Origin: an uncultured Lachnospiraceae bacterium | GTDB lineage: Bacteria; Bacillota; Clostridia; Lachnospirales; Lachnospiraceae | Reading direction: 5' to 3' | Length of the DNA stretch: 63,438 nucleotides | Assembly (NCBI GenBank): GCA_902793685.1 | Contig: CADBEN010000011.1 | Location: forward strand, 1 to 63,438 | Shown: positions 34,088-43,370 of the stretch, piece by piece | Position numbering within the stretch: position 1 is the stretch's first letter | How the letters are laid out: the number at the start of each line of letters is the position of its first letter | Notes under the pieces: generated by a model | The model's database searches: none | What the model was told of the DNA's origin: nothing | The model's input: the letters and a program-made list of their open reading frames with translations, nothing else | Translations under genes and position numbers: made by a program

Positions 34088-35278
34088 ATGGAAAGAAGAC
34101 TGTTTACGTCTGAGTCTGTCACGGAAGGACATCCGGACAAGATCTGCGACCAGATCTCGGATGCGATCCTGGACGCTCTGCTTGCGCAGGACCCCATGAG
34201 CCGTGTCGCCTGTGAGACCAGCACCACCACCGGACTGATCGTCCTGATGGGCGAGATCACTTCCACTGCGCAGGTGGATTATCAGACCATCGCCCGGGAA
34301 ACGGTCCGGGAGATCGGCTACACCCGCGCGAAGTACGGCTTCGACTGTGATACCTGCGCAGTTCTCACGGCGCTGCACCAGCAGTCCCCGGACATCGCTA
34401 TGGGCGTGGATCTGGCACTGGAAGCCAGAGAGCACGACGACGGAGGAGACAAGGCGCTGGACATGGGCGCCGGGGACCAGGGCCTGATGTTCGGGTTCGC
34501 GTGCCGGGAGACGAAGGAACTGATGCCTTATCCGATCTCGCTGGCGCACCGGCTCTGCAGAAGGCTGACGGAAGTCCGCAAGGAAGGGATCCTGAGTTAT
34601 CTGCGCCCTGACGGCAAGAGCCAGGTCACGGTGGAATACGACGAAGAAGGAAAGCCGGCGCGTCTGGACGCGGTCGTGCTCTCGACGCAGCATGATCCGG
34701 AGGTCACCCAGGAAAAGCTTCACGAGGACATCCGGAAGTATGTGTTCGACGCGGTCCTTCCGAAGGAAATGATCGACGGCCACACGAAATTCTTCATCAA
34801 TCCCACCGGCCGGTTCGTGATCGGCGGCCCGAACGGCGATTCCGGCCTGACCGGGCGGAAGATCATCGTCGATACCTACGGCGGCTACGCGCGGCACGGC
34901 GGCGGCGCTTTCTCCGGCAAGGATCCGACAAAGGTGGACCGTTCCGCATCTTACGCTGCGCGCTATGTGGCAAAGAACCTGGTAGCAGCGGGACTCGCGG
35001 ACACCGTGGAGATCCAGCTGTCCTACGCGATCGGTGTGGCGACACCGACCTCGGTTTCCGTGAACTCCTTCGGGACAGGAAAACTGAGCGATGAGGAACT
35101 CTGCAGCCTGGTCCGGAAGGAGTTCGATCTCCGGCCGGCCGGCATCATCCGCATGCTGGACCTGCGCCGTCCGATCTATCACCAGACGGCGGCCTACGGC
35201 CATTTCGGCAGGGACGACCTGGATCTTCCCTGGGAGAAAACGGACCGCGCGGAGAAACTGAAAAAGTATCTGAAATAA
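34088..35278 (+). CDS. metK: S-adenosylmethionine synthase
   Basis: 396 aa from ATG 34088 (AGAGAAGGACAAAAGAACT upstream). It makes SAM from methionine and [22 protein letters not shown] at the N-terminus, the ATP motif [10 protein letters not shown] (about 116-125) and the phosphate loop [16 protein letters not shown] (about 272-287) are all intact. No SAM riboswitch is visible; it appears to be transcribed with murA. The pathway use here includes the radical SAM maturase and the methyltransferase in this window. Confidence 0.96.
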   Translation: MERRLFTSESVTEGHPDKICDQISDAILDALLAQDPMSRVACETSTTTGLIVLMGEITSTAQVDYQTIARETVREIGYTRAKYGFDCDTCAVLTALHQQSPDIAMGVDLALEAREHDDGGDKALDMGAGDQGLMFGFACRETKELMPYPISLAHRLCRRLTEVRKEGILSYLRPDGKSQVTVEYDEEGKPARLDAVVLSTQHDPEVTQEKLHEDIRKYVFDAVLPKEMIDGHTKFFINPTGRFVIGGPNGDSGLTGRKIIVDTYGGYARHGGGAFSGKDPTKVDRSASYAARYVAKNLVAAGLADTVEIQLSYAIGVATPTSVSVNSFGTGKLSDEELCSLVRKEFDLRPAGIIRMLDLRRPIYHQTAAYGHFGRDDLDLPWEKTDRAEKLKKYLK

Positions 35279-35332
35279 GTACAGCATTCTACGGGGGCTG
35301 TAACTGTATCTCTATATTCGGAGGGGCTGTCT

Positions 35333-36394
35333 GTGAAACAGACCAGAATTCGACTGTTCGGTTCGGTCCTGATGATCATCATCATTCCCATGGCGCTATT
35401 TATCCTGGGGATCTGGAAGAACAGCGATTCCTACTTGACCACGCAGGTGCTCATATCGGGAATCGCTGTCCTCGTTATCATCTCTTTTTCGATGGCATTC
35501 TGGGTCTACAGCGGGATCATCCGTCCGCTGGAAAAGCTCCAGCAGGCAGTGAAGGAGATCAAGGAAGGGAACCTGGACCAGGTGCTTGACGCGGAGGATG
35601 TGGACAGCAGCGAGGTGCGCCGGCTGATGGAGGACTTCGAGGAGATGCGGATCCGCCTGAAGGAGAATCAGGAGGAGAAACTGCAGTCTGACCGCGACAA
35701 TAAGGAACTGATCAGCAACATCACCCACGACCTGAAGACGCCGATCACATCGATCAAGGGCTATGTCGAAGGGATCCTGGACGGAGTGGCGCGGAGCCCG
35801 GAGCAGCTGGACCGCTACATCCGGACCATCTACAACAAGGCCAACGATATGGACCGCCTGATCGACGAGCTGACCTTCTACACGAAGATCGACGCGAACC
35901 GGGTCCCCTACAACTTCGCGAAGATCCATATCGCGGAGTTCTTCCGGGACTGCGCGGACGAGGTCGGCATGGAGATGGAGACCACAGGGATCCGTTTCAC
36001 ATACACCGGCAATGTGCCGGACGATGTCCTGGTCATTGCCGACGTGGAGCAGATGAAGCGGGTCGTCAACAACATCATCAGCAATTCCGTCAAGTACAAC
36101 GACAAGGAAAACGGGGAGATCTCCCTGACGCTCCTGGACGACGGGGATTTTGTCCGGGTGGAGATCCGCGACAACGGACAGGGAATTTCGAAGGAAGACC
36201 TGCCGAACATCTTCAACCGCTTTTACCGGGCGGACGCTTCCCGCACTTCCCGGAAAGGCGGCAGCGGCATCGGTCTTTCCATTGTAAAGAAGATCATCGA
36301 GGACCACGGAGGAAGAGTCTGGGCACGCAGTGAGGCAGGGAAGGGAACGACCATTATCTTCTCTCTCCGCAAATATTTGGAAAAGGAAATATGA
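35333..36394 (+). CDS. Sensor histidine kinase with HAMP domain (first pair)
   Basis: 353 aa, GTG start after GGAGGGG. Two membrane helices (about 9-27 and 39-60) with a very short external loop of about 12 residues, HAMP (60-112), HisKA with H132 (NITHDLKTPITS), and HATPase with NNIISNSVKYND, DNGQGISKED and GGSGIGLSIVKK. The tiny loop suggests it senses within the membrane or through a partner protein, as BceS-type kinases do. It lies 1 nt before its response regulator. Confidence 0.92.
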   Translation: MKQTRIRLFGSVLMIIIIPMALFILGIWKNSDSYLTTQVLISGIAVLVIISFSMAFWVYSGIIRPLEKLQQAVKEIKEGNLDQVLDAEDVDSSEVRRLMEDFEEMRIRLKENQEEKLQSDRDNKELISNITHDLKTPITSIKGYVEGILDGVARSPEQLDRYIRTIYNKANDMDRLIDELTFYTKIDANRVPYNFAKIHIAEFFRDCADEVGMEMETTGIRFTYTGNVPDDVLVIADVEQMKRVVNNIISNSVKYNDKENGEISLTLLDDGDFVRVEIRDNGQGISKEDLPNIFNRFYRADASRTSRKGGSGIGLSIVKKIIEDHGGRVWARSEAGKGTTIIFSLRKYLEKEI

Positions 36395-36395
36395 G

Positions 36396-37079
36396 ATGAG
36401 CAGGATCCTGATTATTGAAGATGACAAGAGCATTGCAGAGCTGGAGCGGGATTATCTGGAGCTGAACGGCTTTGAAGTGACGATCTGTGAAGACGGGACG
36501 AAAGGACTGGAGGAGGCACTGGGGGGAGGCTATGACATGATCCTCCTGGATCTCATGCTTCCGGGCTCGGACGGATTCGACATCTGCCGCAAGGTCCGGG
36601 AAAAGCAGAATACGCCGATCATCATTGTCAGCGCGAAGCATGAGGACATCGACAAGATCCGGGGCCTGGGGCTCGGGGCCGACGACTATATGACCAAGCC
36701 CTTCTCTCCGGGGGAGATGGTAGCCCGTGTCCGGGCGCACCTGAACCGTTATGAGAGACTGATCGGTTCCGGAAAAAATGAGATCATCGAGATCCGGGGC
36801 CTGAAGATCGACAGGACCGCGCGGAAGGTCTGGGTGAACGGAGAAGAGAAAAACCTTACTGCCAGGGAGTTCGACCTGCTGGCTTTCCTCGCTGCGAACC
36901 CGAATCATGTTTATTCCAGGGATGAGCTGTTCCGGGAGATCTGGGGGATGGAGAGCGTCGGAGACATTGCGACTGTGACGGTCCACATCAAGAAGATCCG
37001 GGAAAAGGTGGAGCTGAATTCCGCAAAGCCTCAGTATATCGAAACGATCTGGGGCGTCGGATACCGATTCAAGGTCTGA
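36396..37079 (+). CDS. OmpR-family response regulator (first pair)
   Basis: 227 aa from ATG 36396 (AAAAGGAAAT upstream). Receiver domain with D52 in LLDLMLPGSDG, the S/K switch residues in IIVSAKHED and MTKPFSP, and a winged-helix DNA-binding domain (about 130-227) ending WGVGYRFKV. Partner of the kinase just upstream. Confidence 0.93.
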   Translation: MSRILIIEDDKSIAELERDYLELNGFEVTICEDGTKGLEEALGGGYDMILLDLMLPGSDGFDICRKVREKQNTPIIIVSAKHEDIDKIRGLGLGADDYMTKPFSPGEMVARVRAHLNRYERLIGSGKNEIIEIRGLKIDRTARKVWVNGEEKNLTAREFDLLAFLAANPNHVYSRDELFREIWGMESVGDIATVTVHIKKIREKVELNSAKPQYIETIWGVGYRFKV

Positions 37080-37095
37080 TCCGGAAAGGAGCAAT

Positions 37096-37800
37096 ATGGC
37101 ACAGACAACGATCCTTGTAGTGGATGATGAGAAAGAGATCGCGGAGCTGGTGGAGATCTATCTGGTCAGCGACGGTTACCGCGTACTGAAGGCAAAGAAC
37201 GCCCAGGAAGGTCTGGATATCCTGGAGCGGGAGGAGGTCCACCTGGTCCTCCTGGACATCATGATGCCCGGTATGAACGGGCTTGAGATGTGTGAGCAGA
37301 TCCGGAAGAGCAGGAACATTCCGATCATTATGCTCAGCGCGAAGAGCACGGATCTCGACAAGATCCGGGGACTCGGTACCGGCGCGGACGACTACGTTAC
37401 GAAGCCCTTCAACCCGCTGGAGCTCACGGCGCGCGTCAAGAGCCAGCTGCGCCGCTACATGCAGCTGAACCCGAACGGCGGAGCCGAGGAAAAGCAGAAG
37501 AATGAGATCTCCGTGCGCGGACTGGTCATCAACCGCGACAATCACCGGGTCATGGTGGACGGAGAGGAGATCCGCCTTACGCCGATCGAGTTTGATATCC
37601 TGTTTCTGCTTGCCAGCAATCCGGGCAAGGTGTTTTCCACGGATGAGATATTCGAGAAGGTCTGGAACGAAAAAGTCTACGAAGCGAACAATACTGTCAT
37701 GGTGCATATCCGGCGTCTCCGCGGAAAGATGAAGGAGGATTCCCGCACGGACAAGATCATCACGACGGTCTGGGGAGTAGGATATAAGATTGAAAAATAA
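37096..37800 (+). CDS. OmpR-family response regulator, VanR-like (second pair)
   Basis: 234 aa; D54 in LLDIMMPGMNG, LSAKSTDLDKIRGLGTGADD, then winged helix ending WGVGYKIEK. GGAAAGGAG precedes ATG 37096. It is very close in layout to the regulator upstream, so the two systems probably arose by duplication. The last 11 nt overlap its kinase. Confidence 0.93.
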   Translation: MAQTTILVVDDEKEIAELVEIYLVSDGYRVLKAKNAQEGLDILEREEVHLVLLDIMMPGMNGLEMCEQIRKSRNIPIIMLSAKSTDLDKIRGLGTGADDYVTKPFNPLELTARVKSQLRRYMQLNPNGGAEEKQKNEISVRGLVINRDNHRVMVDGEEIRLTPIEFDILFLLASNPGKVFSTDEIFEKVWNEKVYEANNTVMVHIRRLRGKMKEDSRTDKIITTVWGVGYKIEK

Positions 37801-38935
37801 AGGACAGAACGCCGGGGAGAGTTTCCGCGGCAAGGTGCTGACGTCGATCATCTACAGCTTCGTCATCACCTGCATCGCGGAATTCTTCCTGGTCAGAAAT
37901 CTTCTGACGGCAGCGGATTACGTGAAGGAGACAGAGCCCGAAAATTCGTTCTTTTCCGAGATTGCGGATTTCCGGGTGATTGCTGTCCTTCTTTTTGTGC
38001 TGTTCGGAATCAGCCTGTTCTCCCTGGTTTTCTGGCTCCTGCAGAGAAGATCTTTTGTGTATATCAGCAGGATCTCTGAGACGATGCAGTCCATTGCCTC
38101 CGGCAATCTGGACGCCTATGTGGAAGTGGAAGGAGATGACGAATTCTCCGAGATGGCGTCCAATCTGAATTCCATGACGGCAGACATCAAAAAACTCATG
38201 GATTCCGAGCGTGAGGCGGAGCGCACGAAAAACGAACTTATCACGAATGTCGCCCATGATCTCCGGACGCCGCTGACCTCCATCATCGGTTATCTGGAGA
38301 TTCTGTCTTCCCGCAGCGATCTTCCGGAGGAGACCCGGAGCCGTTACACGGAGATCGCCTATACGAAGTCCAAAAAGCTGCAGCAGCTGATCAATGACCT
38401 CTTCGGTTTCACGAAGCTGAGCTACGGGAAAGCCGCCATGCGGCTTGCAAGCATCGATATCGTGAAACTTCTGAGTCAGCTGCTCATGGAGTTTTACCCG
38501 AATTTCGAGTCTGCAGGCCTGGAATATGATCTGGAAAGCAACGTACCGTCGCTTCAGATCACGGCAGATCCGAATCTCCTTGCACGCCTCTTCGACAACC
38601 TGATCAACAATGCGATCAAGTACGGGGCGGAGGGAAAGCGGATCCGCGTGCGCATCCATGCGGAGGAGGAGACGGTCACGGTCCGGGTCATCAATTACGG
38701 ACGCGTGATCCCGGCGGACGAGCTTCCGCTGATCTTTGAAAAGTTCTACCGGACCGAAAAGTCCCGTTCTTCCTCTACCGGAGGGACCGGGCTCGGCCTG
38801 GCAATTGCGAGAAACATCACGGAGATGCACGGCGGAACGATCTCGGTCACCAGCGATCTTTCCGGGACGGCATTCATTGTCACGCTTCCCGTGCAGCCCG
38901 ATCTTGACAGGGAAAAATTTGCAGATGTGGAATAG
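37790..38935 (+). CDS. Sensor histidine kinase, VanS-like (second pair)
   Basis: 381 aa; TTG start at 37790 inside the end of the regulator gene. Two membrane helices (about 17-40 and 63-84) with a 22-residue external loop, HAMP (84-140), HisKA with H156 (NVAHDLRTPLTS), and HATPase with DNLINNAIKYG and GGTGLGLAIARN. Its end overlaps the start of the ABC-associated protein by 11 nt, so the ABC system is likely its target. VanS similarity is general; no van resistance genes are present. Confidence 0.9.
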   Translation: MKNKGQNAGESFRGKVLTSIIYSFVITCIAEFFLVRNLLTAADYVKETEPENSFFSEIADFRVIAVLLFVLFGISLFSLVFWLLQRRSFVYISRISETMQSIASGNLDAYVEVEGDDEFSEMASNLNSMTADIKKLMDSEREAERTKNELITNVAHDLRTPLTSIIGYLEILSSRSDLPEETRSRYTEIAYTKSKKLQQLINDLFGFTKLSYGKAAMRLASIDIVKLLSQLLMEFYPNFESAGLEYDLESNVPSLQITADPNLLARLFDNLINNAIKYGAEGKRIRVRIHAEEETVTVRVINYGRVIPADELPLIFEKFYRTEKSRSSSTGGTGLGLAIARNITEMHGGTISVTSDLSGTAFIVTLPVQPDLDREKFADVE

Positions 38936-41438
38936 AATTCGGAAACTGATCCCGGTATTTCTTCTGACCCCGGTCCTGCTCCTGGCGGCGCTGCTGCCCG
39001 GAACGGACGGGGGCTCATTGCTTTCCGCTTTTGCGGCTTCTCCCGCGCAGGCGCCGGAGGTGCCGGAGCAGGCGCCCCCGGAGAGGAGAAAGATCTCGCC
39101 TTTTGCCGGGAGCGTCACCCTGGACGCAGGATACGGATATGAAAACTGCGCGAAAGCCGGGCGTTATCTTCCGATGACTCTGAAGCTTGAGAACAGCGCG
39201 GCGGAGGACCTGGACGGAACCGTGGAGATCCGGACACGGCAGTCCGACGGAAGCCGTTATTCCTACCACTATCCCGTGCTTGTTCAGGGCGGAACTGTCG
39301 AAGAACTCTCCATGTCCGTCCCGCTGGGAAGCAGGACAGAACAGATCGTGATCTGCCTGAACGACCGGGACGGAGCTGCCGTCCTGGAACAGCGGCTCCG
39401 CCTGAACATCAACACGGTCACACCGGAGCTGTTTATCGGTATCCTCTCGGACCATCCGGAAACACTGAATTATTTCAACGGCGTGTCCGTAAATTACGGA
39501 CAGATGCGTACCCGGGCGTTCACGCTGGATGCGGACACTTTTCCGGAAGACCGCACCCGCCTGGATCCGCTGGACGTGATCGCGGTCAGCGGGTTCCGGA
39601 TGTCCCGGCTCAGCGTGGAACAGACCCGTGCCCTGATGCAGTGGATGCGGGAAGGCGGGACGCTGATCTTCGGAACCGGTCTCAGGGTCGATGACACCAT
39701 CGGCTTCTATGCACCGGAGTTCCTGGACGATATGTATGACGACCCGGTTCAGACCGAGCTGGATCTGGAGGAACTGCAGAGCATGGATGTGCCGGGGGGC
39801 AGCAGTGTCATCCTGAATCTGGTGGAACTTTCCCTTCACGGCGGCACGACTGTTCTTGCTGCGGAAGGAGAGCCGCTGGTCTATGCCACAAACAAAGGGA
39901 ACGGTGTCCTGGCTGCCACCTCCTTTGACCTTTCTGAGATCGCGGATTACGCGCAGACCCAGAATTCCTTTACAGATCTGATCCTGACCCGGGTCCTCGG
40001 AAGTACGCGGCTGGACCGTCTGACATCCGAAGCGTACGGGACCGGCTATAATGAATACTGGTCCGCCCAGTCACTGATAAACAGCGGACTTCCCGGAAAA
40101 AAGCCGGATCTCCGGCTGTTCGGAATCCTTCTTTCCGTGTATATCCTTCTTCTCGGACCGGGACTGTATCTGATCCTGAAACGCTGTTCCCGCACCGCCT
40201 GGTATTTCCGCGCGGCATCTGTCCTCTCTGTCGCGGCCGCGATCCTTTTCTACATACTGGGGTCCCGGACGAGATTCCGGGATACCTTCTATACCTATGC
40301 GATTGTGCGGGACGTCAATGAAAACGCGGTTTCCGACACTGCGTTTTTAAGTCTCCGGAATCCCGGGAACTCCGCCTACAACGTAAAGATCGCCAGGGGA
40401 TTTCAGGTCTTTCCGCTGACCGGGACGGATGCTTCGGAAGGCGGGGACACCGCGGGAAGAGAATCCGCAAGCGCGGTGATAATCGAAGAGCTTTACGACG
40501 GGAGCCGGATCCTGGTCCGGGACGCCGGACCGTTTACGCCCAGACTGTTCCGTCTGACCAGGACAGCGGCGCGGGAGAAGTCTCAGGGCTTCAGCGGTTC
40601 CGTGTTCCTCTTCGGAGATGAATACAGCGGCAGCATCACGAACCGCAATCCCTTCCCGGTGGAAAACGCCTTTGTCCTGATGTTCGGAAAGATGATCCCG
40701 CTGGGAACGATCGACGCAGGAGAGACGGTGGATCTGATAGGCAGGCCCCTTTACCGGATCCCGCTGAACGACAGCTATACCGTGGCGGCCTTCCTGACCG
40801 GCGTCTATGATGTCGCCGCGGATCAGGAATCCCGTCTGGAAGCGCTGGAGCGGGCAAATTTCCTTTCCTTCTACCTGAAGGATGAGCTCTCGGACTATTC
40901 TGCGGATGCGAGGGTCATCGGATTCGCGGCGGAACAGACCGGGGACAGCCTGCTGACAGATGAAGCGCTTCAAGGTTACGGGAGCATGCTGATCACCGCG
41001 ACTGTCCCGGTGGACAGCCGGAAGGACGGACTGGTATTCCGGTCAGTGCTTTCCAGGACACCCGAAGTCCTGAGCGGAGACTATATTGCGGAGACGAATT
41101 CCTTTTACCCCGGCGAGCCGGTCGTCCTGGGTTATCTCGCGGATCCGGATATCTCGGTCCGTACGCTGATCTTTGAGGAGGCGGACCCGGTCTTTGAGAA
41201 CGGGGATTCCGATGCGGCGATCCGAAGCTTCTCAGGAACCATCTCGTTCTACAATTACGGGACGGGTAATTTTGACGACGCTCCGGAAGGCAAAAGAGTT
41301 TTTGATTCGTCCGAACTCCTGCACTATCTGTCTCCTGACAACATGATCACGGTACGGTATGCAGAGACGGCTGCGGGCATCGGCGGACAGCTTGACGCGG
41401 CGCTGCCTGTCGTCACGGTGATCGGGGAGGAAAACTGA
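38925..41438 (+). CDS. Large ABC-associated membrane protein with GATase-like extracytoplasmic domain
   Basis: 837 aa from ATG 38925, overlapping the kinase stop. A signal or anchor helix (8-25, IPVFLLTPVLLLAALL), an extracytoplasmic part with a beta domain (about 65-160) and a DUF4350/glutaminase-like alpha/beta domain (TPELFIGILSDHPETL to MREGGTLIFGTG, about 167-250), two membrane helices near 400-445 (LFGILLSVYILLLGPGLYLI, SVLSVAAAILFYI), then a long second extracytoplasmic part. It overlaps the ATPase gene by 1 nt. The gene order membrane protein-ATPase-permease recalls the GldG-GldA-GldF arrangement. Specific role unknown. Confidence 0.72.
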   Translation: MWNRIRKLIPVFLLTPVLLLAALLPGTDGGSLLSAFAASPAQAPEVPEQAPPERRKISPFAGSVTLDAGYGYENCAKAGRYLPMTLKLENSAAEDLDGTVEIRTRQSDGSRYSYHYPVLVQGGTVEELSMSVPLGSRTEQIVICLNDRDGAAVLEQRLRLNINTVTPELFIGILSDHPETLNYFNGVSVNYGQMRTRAFTLDADTFPEDRTRLDPLDVIAVSGFRMSRLSVEQTRALMQWMREGGTLIFGTGLRVDDTIGFYAPEFLDDMYDDPVQTELDLEELQSMDVPGGSSVILNLVELSLHGGTTVLAAEGEPLVYATNKGNGVLAATSFDLSEIADYAQTQNSFTDLILTRVLGSTRLDRLTSEAYGTGYNEYWSAQSLINSGLPGKKPDLRLFGILLSVYILLLGPGLYLILKRCSRTAWYFRAASVLSVAAAILFYILGSRTRFRDTFYTYAIVRDVNENAVSDTAFLSLRNPGNSAYNVKIARGFQVFPLTGTDASEGGDTAGRESASAVIIEELYDGSRILVRDAGPFTPRLFRLTRTAAREKSQGFSGSVFLFGDEYSGSITNRNPFPVENAFVLMFGKMIPLGTIDAGETVDLIGRPLYRIPLNDSYTVAAFLTGVYDVAADQESRLEALERANFLSFYLKDELSDYSADARVIGFAAEQTGDSLLTDEALQGYGSMLITATVPVDSRKDGLVFRSVLSRTPEVLSGDYIAETNSFYPGEPVVLGYLADPDISVRTLIFEEADPVFENGDSDAAIRSFSGTISFYNYGTGNFDDAPEGKRVFDSSELLHYLSPDNMITVRYAETAAGIGGQLDAALPVVTVIGEEN

Positions 41439-42400
41439 TGCTTGAGATCAAAGGTCTTAAGAAGACCTACGGAAACTTCACCGTACTTTCAGACCTGGAT
41501 CTGAGCGTCCCCACCGGCGCGCTGTTTGGGCTGATGGGGGATAACGGTGCCGGAAAAACGACCTTGTTCCGAATTGCAGCGGGACTCCTTGCGCCGGATG
41601 CCGGAACGGTGAAGATCGATGATGTGGACCTGCTCCGGAATTCTGCGGAGGCACGGCTGAAGATCGGCTATGTGCCGGATTATTTCGGCAGCTATGACGG
41701 GCTGACTGTCTCCGAATATATGGATTTTTTTGCCCGCGCCTTCGGAATGCGCGGCCGGGAGGCCAGAGTCCGTTGCGAGATGCTGACGGATGGGGCCGGA
41801 CTCTCGGATCGGGCGGACTTCCCTGTGGACGGTCTGTCGCGGGGAATGCAGCAGCAGCTCAGCATTGCGCGGGCACTGATCCATGATCCGGATCTTCTGA
41901 TCCTGGATGAACCCACCAGCGGACTGGATCCGGCCAGCCGGTTTTCCGTACGGGAAATGCTGGGGGAACTCTGTGACCGGGGAAAAACCATCCTGATCAG
42001 TTCTCACGTCCTGTCGGAGCTCTCGGAGATCTGCACGGATATCGGGATCCTGGAACAGGGAAAGGTCAAGATCACGGGAGAGGTCTCGGAGATCCTTGGA
42101 CGGATCGAGAATTCAAATCCGCTCCGAATCACGGTGCTCGCAGGGGAACAGACGGCCATGGGCATTTTCCGGCACTATGGCGCGGTACGTTCCGTCACCC
42201 GTTCCGGCAGGACCTTCAGTCTGGATTTTGAAGGGACGCCGGAAGAAGAGGCGGAGCTTCTGCGGCTCCTGATCGATTCGGATATTCCCGTCAGCGGCTT
42301 CATGCGGGAGCCGGGCAGTCTGGAATCGTTTTTCCTGCAGATGACAGGCACTTCGGAAGAGAGGGTGATCCTGAGCAATGATGATGAATCCGATCTATGA
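41438..42400 (+). CDS. ABC transporter ATP-binding protein
   Basis: 320 aa: Walker A GDNGAGKTT (34-42), signature LSRGMQQQLS (about 132-141), Walker B LLILDEPTSG (about 150-159), switch histidine in ILISSHVLSE, and a C-terminal extension of about 95 residues. The type matches export or NatA/CcmA-like ATPases. It is sandwiched by overlaps with its two partner genes. Confidence 0.93.
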   Translation: MLEIKGLKKTYGNFTVLSDLDLSVPTGALFGLMGDNGAGKTTLFRIAAGLLAPDAGTVKIDDVDLLRNSAEARLKIGYVPDYFGSYDGLTVSEYMDFFARAFGMRGREARVRCEMLTDGAGLSDRADFPVDGLSRGMQQQLSIARALIHDPDLLILDEPTSGLDPASRFSVREMLGELCDRGKTILISSHVLSELSEICTDIGILEQGKVKITGEVSEILGRIENSNPLRITVLAGEQTAMGIFRHYGAVRSVTRSGRTFSLDFEGTPEEEAELLRLLIDSDIPVSGFMREPGSLESFFLQMTGTSEERVILSNDDESDL

Positions 42401-43235
42401 GCGGGAACGCAGGGCTTCCGCCAGAAAAGGAAAGCTGCCTGTGTTCTTCGCGGTATTCAATGGTTTTCTCGCGGCGGTCGCCATGTTTGCAGTCATCGTG
42501 ACCTTCCGGCAGATGGACAAGACAGGGCAGATCAGCTACGGATCCTTCCTGCAGGTCTTCCGTTCCCTGGGATGGATCCTGTTCGCCTTTGTCGCGGCGG
42601 TCATGCCTGCGCTGACCGCGGGAAGCATCAGCGGAGAGCGGGAGCGGCGGACTCTGGACCTGATCCTTACGACCAGGATGACCACGGCCGATATCGTCCT
42701 CGGAAAGCTGATGAGCGCAATGTCGGTGATCCTGGTCATGCTGCTCAGCAGTCTCCCGGTATTTATGACCGTCCTGCTGTACGGAGGCGTCCGGATCCGG
42801 GATCTGCCGGTGCCCGCAGTCTGCATCCTTCTGACCGCCCTGGTGAGCGGCAGCATGGGGATCTTTTTCTCGGCACTCTGCCGCAGGACGGCGACGGCTG
42901 CCGCGGTGGCCTACGGCGCGGAGATCGCGCTGTTTCTGGGACCGTTCGCACTGTATTATCTGATGCAGGGGATCGCCTCTGCGCCGGAAGCCTTCCGCTG
43001 GCTTCTGATGTCCTCTCCGGTCACGGTGTTCTCCGCGGCGATTTCCGGGATCACGGGAGGAAGCATGCAGTTTCCGGAATTGTTTGCCCGGGGAAGAGGG
43101 AGCGTGCTTCGTTCCCCGATGTTCCTGGCGGGATGTTTCTTCCAGCTTCTGCTCTGCGCGGTATTCCTGACGACCGCGGCGGTCCTGATCTCTCCGGGAC
43201 GGAAGACCGGAGAACGATCTGTGAGGAAACTGTGA
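42378..43235 (+). CDS. ABC-2-type permease
   Basis: 285 aa with six hydrophobic helices and the ABC-2 motif SGERERRTLDLILTTRM (about 77-93). It starts with three successive ATG codons at 42378, 42381 and 42384, 23 nt inside the ATPase gene. It forms the membrane channel of the transporter with the two genes before it. Confidence 0.88.
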   Translation: MMMNPIYERERRASARKGKLPVFFAVFNGFLAAVAMFAVIVTFRQMDKTGQISYGSFLQVFRSLGWILFAFVAAVMPALTAGSISGERERRTLDLILTTRMTTADIVLGKLMSAMSVILVMLLSSLPVFMTVLLYGGVRIRDLPVPAVCILLTALVSGSMGIFFSALCRRTATAAAVAYGAEIALFLGPFALYYLMQGIASAPEAFRWLLMSSPVTVFSAAISGITGGSMQFPELFARGRGSVLRSPMFLAGCFFQLLLCAVFLTTAAVLISPGRKTGERSVRKL

Positions 43236-43370
43236 AATAGCTTCTGGAAGGCCGGATAGGTCTTTTTCTGAAAGAAAAGTTTTGATACAATGGAACAGGA
43301 GCCGGGACAGGCCCCGGCAGACAGTTTTATCTGAATAAAGAACTATTTTGCTGTATGAGGAGGATAGAAT

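Noticed and set aside
35333-38935. Vancomycin-resistance locus suggested by VanRS-like proteins
   Set aside because: No vanH, ligase or vanX-type genes are present; the regulators are generic OmpR/HK types leading into an ABC system.
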